From assembly GCA_001821455.1 (NCBI GenBank), contig MHLY01000009.1:19166-31294 (forward strand): 12,129 nucleotides of DNA, given 5' to 3'. The DNA is from Candidatus Nealsonbacteria bacterium RBG_13_42_11. Its GTDB lineage: Bacteria; Patescibacteriota; Minisyncoccia; Minisyncoccales; RBG-13-42-11. How positions within the stretch are numbered: position 1 is the stretch's first letter; each line of letters opens with the position of its first letter. The position numbers and the translations under genes are program-made. This document shows, piece after piece, positions 11,509-12,129 of this stretch. Under the pieces are notes generated by a model. That model was not told where the DNA came from. It did no database searches and saw only the letters and a list, made by a program, of their open reading frames with translations.

Positions 11509-12033
11509 TTATTCCTTCTTTTCGTCTCTCCATTCACCCTTAATCAATTTTTTTACCGCACTTATTCCTGGGGGAGTTACTTTATATTCTTTTTTAGCCT
11601 GCCTAGACGTACCAGATTTTCTTAATTGAATCATCCTTTGGGGCTTCACGTTTATATTACCGCTAATAGCATTGGTAATATTTTCAGTGGCTTGACCAAT
11701 TTGCTTCAATTCTTTATTTATCTCTTGACCGCTTAACTTTTCGAGGTTTCCCTTAATCTGGAGAAACGCAGCGGCAACTAACGCACGTTGAACCTCAGTC
11801 AAGGGAGATATTGGAATAGCAGCAACGCAATCGGCAAGGGTTTGAAATTCTGATAAATCCATATTAGAACCTTCTTCTTGTATTTTTATCTTTCTTGTTC
11901 CATCAGACGACATTTTTGTTGGTTGAAGTGAGGAAAGTTGTTTTTTGAAATCTTCGTATATTTCTTTAACTAAGCTTTCTTCACCCTCCACCTCTAAAAT
12001 GCCGCTGTTTAAATCTATTTTTAATTGTGCCAT
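11509..12033 (-). CDS. Unknown winged-helix-like protein, partner of the HEPN-like gene
   Basis: Not recognised as a named gene. The 174-aa protein begins with a short strand-helix module (L-K-I-D-L-N-S-G-I-L-E-V-E-G, then E-E-S-L-V-K-E-I-Y-E-D-F), followed by a polar linker (about 36-60). The C-terminal half (about 78-165) resembles a winged helix: V-Q-R-A-L-V-A-A-A-F-L-Q, S-G-Q-E-I-N-K-E-L-K as the helix-turn-helix, then the basic wing L-R-K-S-G-T-S-R-Q-A-K-K-E-Y-K-V-T-P-P-G-I. Such a layout suits a DNA-binding protein with a separate interaction module, for example an antitoxin or regulator of the gene six bases downstream. The start ATG (12031-12033) has no SD at useful distance and no clear promoter; transcription might come through the tRNA just upstream on the same strand. 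Confidence 0.6.
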   Translation of the reverse strand: MAQLKIDLNSGILEVEGEESLVKEIYEDFKKQLSSLQPTKMSSDGTRKIKIQEEGSNMDLSEFQTLADCVAAIPISPLTEVQRALVAAAFLQIKGNLEKLSGQEINKELKQIGQATENITNAISGNINVKPQRMIQLRKSGTSRQAKKEYKVTPPGISAVKKLIKGEWRDEKKE

Positions 12034-12103
12034 ATTTTTAATATTAATTAATCCTTACGACCTTTAGACCCGTCTCGGTCTCTCGATACCGAGCACTAGA
12101 CTG

Positions 12104-12129
12104 CTGCGAGGCTTGGATTCGAACCAAGA
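12104..12129 (-). tRNA. 3' end of a tRNA, probably tRNA-Gln (cut by the window edge)
   Basis: The minus strand shows a perfect T arm: CTTGG (12124-12128), loop TTCGAAT (12117-12123), CCAAG (12112-12116). Then come the seven bases CCTCGCA (12105-12111) of the 3' acceptor strand and G as discriminator. An A72 closing base, implying U1, together with G73 is typical of bacterial tRNA-Gln, hence the tentative identity; the anticodon is outside the window. CCA is not encoded (CAG follows). A six-pair hairpin (12074-12093) lies in the trailer. Confidence 0.55.

Noticed and set aside
1..12129. CRISPR array, insertion sequence or integrase
   Set aside because: No regularly spaced direct repeats, no transposase or recombinase frame and no terminal inverted repeats with target duplications were found.

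Overview
The window reads as a piece of a small, AT-rich bacterial genome, most likely a Candidate Phyla Radiation (Patescibacteria) organism of the Parcubacteria type. Reasons: a short S. pombe-like phosphoglycerate mutase, a divergent enolase, an FtsZ with a lysine-rich linker, core genes that almost all lack a Shine-Dalgarno (SD) sequence, and intergenic palindromes that resemble repeats I remember from CPR genomes. TGA is used as a stop (trxB and the 7549-8106 gene), which argues against the UGA-recoding CPR lineages. The lineage is an inference; no rRNA is present. Every gene I can support lies on the minus strand.

Reading with transcription, from high to low coordinates. (1) 12129-10744: the 3' end of a probable tRNA-Gln, then a tight pair of unknown genes. 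One is a winged-helix-like protein of 174 aa; the other, of 252 aa, combines a HEPN-like R-x6-H motif with a C-terminal winged helix. (2) 10743-10450: no protein gene, but palindromes, a long structured hairpin and a 21-base near-copy of the tRNA 3' end. (3) 10449-8537: rarA (AAA+ replication maintenance) and engB (ribosome assembly GTPase), separated by hairpins. (4) 8447-8207: a 40-aa, very basic small protein with its own strong promoter and terminator. (5) 8200-5741: four unrecognised genes arranged as three transcription units, all with good SD sequences and recognisable terminators, plus a candidate small RNA of about 100 nt. One product has primase-polymerase (AEP)-like motifs. (6) 5742-179: a cupin gene, then an apparent operon ftsZ-nnrD-trxB-eno-gpmA. 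(7) 175-1: promoter, palindromic operator and first 38 codons of an ArsR-type repressor.

Region 6 is housekeeping: cell division, repair of damaged NAD(P)H, disulfide reduction and two consecutive steps of lower glycolysis, with very short gaps or overlaps that suggest co-transcription from a promoter just before ftsZ. Regions 1 and 5 are accessory in character. Region 5 differs from its surroundings in using strong SD sequences. Region 1 has the layout of a two-gene toxin-antitoxin or abortive-infection cassette beside a tRNA gene. These two regions are the best candidates for undescribed biology.
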